Of a DNA stretch of 64,000 nt, positions 61,152 to 64,000 are shown one piece after another (position 1 is the stretch's first letter; the number at the start of each line of letters is the position of its first letter). The position numbers and the translations under genes were made by a program. Below the pieces are notes generated by a model. That model was not told the DNA's origin. It worked only from the letters and a program-made list of their open reading frames with translations, and searched no databases. Source of the DNA: Acuticoccus sp. I52.16.1. GTDB lineage: Bacteria > Pseudomonadota > Alphaproteobacteria > Rhizobiales > Amorphaceae. The stretch covers positions 434,001 to 498,000 of the forward strand of contig NZ_CP094828.1 in NCBI RefSeq assembly GCF_022865125.1. Direction: 5' to 3'.

Positions 61152-63263
61152 ATGCAGACCACTCGTCACGGCTCGGACTCCGTCGCCGGAGACGCCACGG
61201 CGGGCGGCGCCGTCGAACAGGCGAGCCAGTACGATTCGGAGGGAGACGACCGCCGGCTCGGTCGCACGCTGACGCGCCTCGTCGTCGTCGCCTCGTGCCT
61301 CTACGCGCTGTTCCACCTCGCGGTGCTGAACTTCTGGGCGATCGACGAGTGGATGTACCGCGTCCTGCACGTCAATCTCGGCGCGATCATCGCCTTCGTC
61401 ACCCTGCGCGGCTTTCGCTTCGAGCGGATCGACCGGATCTACCCCTGGGACATCCTCCTCGCGCTCGCCGCCCTGGGGTGCACGATCTACGTCGGCGTCA
61501 ACCTCGACATGCTGCTGATGCGCGCCGGGGTGATCACCACACCGGGCGACTTCGCCTGCGGTGTGATCGGCACGATCGTCGTCCTGGAGTTCGCGCGGCG
61601 CACGTCGGGACTGATCCTGCCGCTGATCGCGCTGGTCTTCATTTCCTACATCTTCCTCGGCCCGCTGCTCCCAGGCATCCTGCACCATAGCGGGTTTCAG
61701 ACGGCGAACGCCTTCTCCTTCCTCTACAGCCAGGACGCGATCTTCGGCCTGACGGTGGCCGCCTCGTCGCGCTACATCATCATCTTCGTGGCGTTCGCGG
61801 TGTTCCTCCAGGCCTCGGGCGTGGGCGAGTATTTCATGCGCGTGGCCATGGCCTGCTTCGGGCAGATGCGCGGCGGGCCCGGCAAGGTCTCCGTCTTCTC
61901 CGGCCTCTTCTTCGGAACGATCTCGGGTTCGGCCGTCGCCAACGTCGTCGCGTCCGGCACGTTCACGATCCCGCTGATGCGCCGCCTCGGCTACAGCAAG
62001 GAGGACGCCGGCGCCATCGAGGCGACCTCGTCCTCCGGTGGCCAGCTCGTCCCGCCGGTGATGGGCGCCGGCGCCTTCATCATGGCCGAGATCACGGGCA
62101 TCCCCTATGCCGAGATCATCCTCGCCGCGGCGCTGCCGTGCCTCCTCTTCTACGCCGCGGTGTTCGTCAACGTGGACAAGCACGCCCAGCGCAACGCCAT
62201 CCACGGCATGGCCCGCCGGGACCTGCCCCGCTTCGCCTCGCTTCGGGGCGACGTCTTCCTGCTGCTGCCGCTCTACGTCCTGCTGTACCTCCTGCTCACC
62301 GGCTACTCCATCATCGCCGCCGGCACTTGGGGCCTGGTGTCGACCGTGCTGGTGATGCTGGGGCGGGAGCTGCGGCTGCACTCGGCCGTCCTCGTCGTGC
62401 CGCTGGTGCTCTACACGGTGGCGCCGCTCTCCGGGGTCGCGGTCAACATGGCGAGCCTCTTCGCCAGTCTCGTCAGCGCGGCGGTGATGGTGGTCGCGGC
62501 GGTGGCGACGGGGCGGGGCTCGTGGCGGGTCGCGCCGGTGCTGGCGCGCACCTGCGTCACCGGCCTGTCCGACACGACGCGCAAGTCGCTGCAGCTCATC
62601 GCGGTGATGGCGTGCGCGGGCATCGTGGTCGGCGTGCTCGGGCTGACGGGGCTCAGCGGCCGCTTCTCCTCCGTACTGTTGGATATCGCCGGCGAAAGCA
62701 CCTTCGTCGCCTTCATCCTGGCGATGCTCATCTCCATCATCCTGGGGATGGGCATGCCGACGACGGCGGCCTATGCGATCGCCGCGTCCGTCGTCGCGCC
62801 GGCGTTGCAGCAGATGGGCGTCGCCCCGCTGGCGGCGCACATGTTCGTCTTCTACTGCGCGGTGATCTCGGCGATCACGCCACCGGTAGCGATCGCGGCA
62901 TTCGCGGCTTCCGCGCTCTCCGGCGGCAAACCGTGGGCGACGTCGGTGCGGGCGATGCGCTTCGGTCTCGCGGCCTTCCTGCTGCCCTACATGTTCTACA
63001 CCAGCCCCGAGATCCTGCTCCTCGGCGGGTGGGGCGGCACCCTCGCCGTGTTCGCTTTGGCGCTCGTCGCCGTCTACCTCTTCGCCACCGCCAGCGAGGC
63101 GTACCTGTTCGGGCCGATCGGCCCGGTGGAGCGGGCGATCGCACTCGCGGCCGGCGTCCTGCTGCTGACGGCGAACCTTGCCACCGACGCCGCCGGCCTC
63201 GCCCTCGCGGCCGGCCTCGTCGTCTGGTGCCGCCATCGCGCCGGCGCCGCCCGATTGGCCTGA
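61152..63263 (+). CDS. TRAP transporter fused permease (TAXI type)
   Basis: A 703-residue membrane protein combining DctQ-like and DctM-like parts, with about 18 hydrophobic helices after a ~40-residue hydrophilic N-terminus. Motifs: GPGKVSVFSGLFFGTISGSA, SSGGQLVPPVMGAGAFIMAE, ILGMGMPTTAAYAIAASVVA and SAITPPVAIAAFAASALSGG. GGGAGGGGAG directly precedes the ATG. The TAXI receptor gene follows 38 bases later, reversing the gene order of the system at 43953-47302. No DUF1850 gene is visible before the window ends. Confidence 0.95.
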   Translation: MQTTRHGSDSVAGDATAGGAVEQASQYDSEGDDRRLGRTLTRLVVVASCLYALFHLAVLNFWAIDEWMYRVLHVNLGAIIAFVTLRGFRFERIDRIYPWDILLALAALGCTIYVGVNLDMLLMRAGVITTPGDFACGVIGTIVVLEFARRTSGLILPLIALVFISYIFLGPLLPGILHHSGFQTANAFSFLYSQDAIFGLTVAASSRYIIIFVAFAVFLQASGVGEYFMRVAMACFGQMRGGPGKVSVFSGLFFGTISGSAVANVVASGTFTIPLMRRLGYSKEDAGAIEATSSSGGQLVPPVMGAGAFIMAEITGIPYAEIILAAALPCLLFYAAVFVNVDKHAQRNAIHGMARRDLPRFASLRGDVFLLLPLYVLLYLLLTGYSIIAAGTWGLVSTVLVMLGRELRLHSAVLVVPLVLYTVAPLSGVAVNMASLFASLVSAAVMVVAAVATGRGSWRVAPVLARTCVTGLSDTTRKSLQLIAVMACAGIVVGVLGLTGLSGRFSSVLLDIAGESTFVAFILAMLISIILGMGMPTTAAYAIAASVVAPALQQMGVAPLAAHMFVFYCAVISAITPPVAIAAFAASALSGGKPWATSVRAMRFGLAAFLLPYMFYTSPEILLLGGWGGTLAVFALALVAVYLFATASEAYLFGPIGPVERAIALAAGVLLLTANLATDAAGLALAAGLVVWCRHRAGAARLA

Positions 63264-63301
63264 TCAAGAGCCAAGACCAACCCACGAGAAGGAGGACACC
63301 C

Positions 63302-64000
63302 ATGACCACACTGAAACGGCGTCTCACCATCGGTGCCGCGGCCGCCGCCCTGCTCGCCCTCGCCGTTCCGGCAAGTGCGCAGGACCGGCCCAGCTCCATG
63401 ACCATCGGCACCGCCTCCCCCGGCGGCGTCTACGCGGTCTACGGCGAGGGTCTCGCCAAGATCATCACCGACGCGGTCGGAATTCCGACCTCCACCCGCC
63501 AGACGCAGGGACCGCCGCAGAACCTCATCCTGCTCAACGGCGGGCAGACCGAGATCGGCCTCACCACCTCCGGCCCCGCCTTCGAGGCGATGGAGGGCAC
63601 CTCAGAGCTGGCGCCCGGCGTCGAGTACGAGGGGCTGCGCGCGCTCGTCGCCATGTATCCGACCCCGTTCCAGATGATTGCGCTGAAGTCGAGCGGCATC
63701 GGCGCTCTGGAAGACCTCGACGGCAAGCGCGTCGGCTCCGGACCGCGCGCCGGGACCGGCGGCACCTACTGGGTGCGTTGGCTGGAATCGATGGGGATCG
63801 ACGCCAACCTGCAGTACGGCAGCTCCAGCGACCAGTCGAGCCAGCTCGCCGACGGGCGCCTCGACGCCTTCATCCTCGCCGGCGGCATTCCGCATCCCTC
63901 CTTCTCCGAACTGGAGACGACCCAGGACGTGACGATCTTCGGGATGGACGAGGCGACGCGCGACAAGATCCTGGAGGCCAACCCGTCGGCCGTCGCCTTC
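63302..64000 (+). CDS. TAXI family TRAP transporter solute receptor, 3' part outside window
   Basis: The first 233 codons of a TAXI receptor. Signal peptide residues 1-26 (ASA-QD), then MTIGTASPGGVYAVYGEGLA, QGPPQNLILLNGGQTEIGL and LEDLDGKRVGSGPRAGTGG. ATG 63302 has AGGAGG at good spacing. The frame is open at base 64000. Partner of the permease encoded directly upstream. Confidence 0.94.
   Translation, partial: MTTLKRRLTIGAAAAALLALAVPASAQDRPSSMTIGTASPGGVYAVYGEGLAKIITDAVGIPTSTRQTQGPPQNLILLNGGQTEIGLTTSGPAFEAMEGTSELAPGVEYEGLRALVAMYPTPFQMIALKSSGIGALEDLDGKRVGSGPRAGTGGTYWVRWLESMGIDANLQYGSSSDQSSQLADGRLDAFILAGGIPHPSFSELETTQDVTIFGMDEATRDKILEANPSAVAF

Noticed and set aside
61014-63236. 740-codon minus-strand frame opposite the second TAXI permease, running into the GntR start region
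   Set aside because: Charged low-complexity translation; contradicts the operator and start sites of the divergent genes.

Overview
The window is high-GC (about 70% by eye), densely packed, and reads as a chromosomal or megaplasmid catabolic region of an alphaproteobacterium, probably Hyphomicrobiales. The grounds are an IalB-family protein, TAXI-type TRAP transporters with DUF1850, an AcuR-type TetR, a SmoS-like sorbitol dehydrogenase and FCD-type GntR regulators; the genus cannot be fixed. No rRNA, tRNA, CRISPR array, insertion sequence or phage gene was seen. Nearly all genes are small-molecule uptake, oxidation or decarboxylation genes, each set with its own local regulator.

Layout. 1-11.5 kb (minus strand): a GntR regulator and three operons, each preceded by the same ATACAATCA(T/C)A motif: (i) 3-HIBADH-like dehydrogenase, cupin, metallo-beta-lactamase hydrolase; (ii) SDR plus a branched-chain amino-acid type ABC importer with a fused LivM-LivG; (iii) carboxymuconolactone-decarboxylase-like protein and two tandem MmgE/PrpD proteins. 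11.9-18.3 kb (mostly plus): IalB protein, hutF, a decayed stretch (TRAP dctM and DUF1932 oxidoreductase remnants, galB with an amber codon), DoxX, a type I extradiol dioxygenase and galD, which together suggest a 4,5-cleavage-type aromatic pathway in decay. 18.3-24.7 kb: CaiB-type CoA transferase, a three-gene TRAP transporter, an SDR and an IclR regulator. 24.7-30.7 kb: LysR/cupin pair, an AcuR-type regulator with transporter, AhpD-like protein and a collapsed acuI, a sorbitol-dehydrogenase-like SDR and an acetamidase/formamidase. 31-33.2 kb: sensor kinase and FixJ-type regulator.

33.2-40.8 kb is the best regulatory story. An amiC-amiR pair lies upstream of a nitrilase-family amidase and a second ABC importer, again with a fused permease-ATPase. 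The leader between amiR and the amidase carries two adjacent hexaloop hairpins of the ANTAR-target type followed by a strong intrinsic terminator. This predicts amide-induced transcription antitermination.

41.4-54.1 kb: LysR with a collapsed aldo/keto reductase, cytochrome P460 with a DUF4405 membrane protein, a TAXI TRAP system with DUF1850, a GntR-SDR-TRAP (DctPQM) unit with shared TACTAGTA sites, and an AhpD/TetR divergent pair with twin palindromic operators. 54.2-60 kb (minus): an IorAB-like molybdenum hydroxylase, and a PQQ dehydrogenase with a lanthanide-type Asp pair beside a Rieske protein. 60.3-64 kb: UTRA-domain GntR, its operator, and another TAXI TRAP system running off the edge.

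Theme: at least five sets of TRAP genes or remnants, two ABC importers and many local regulators, interspersed with several genes broken by nonsense mutation, frameshift or internal deletion. The region looks like a fast-turning accessory catabolic island.
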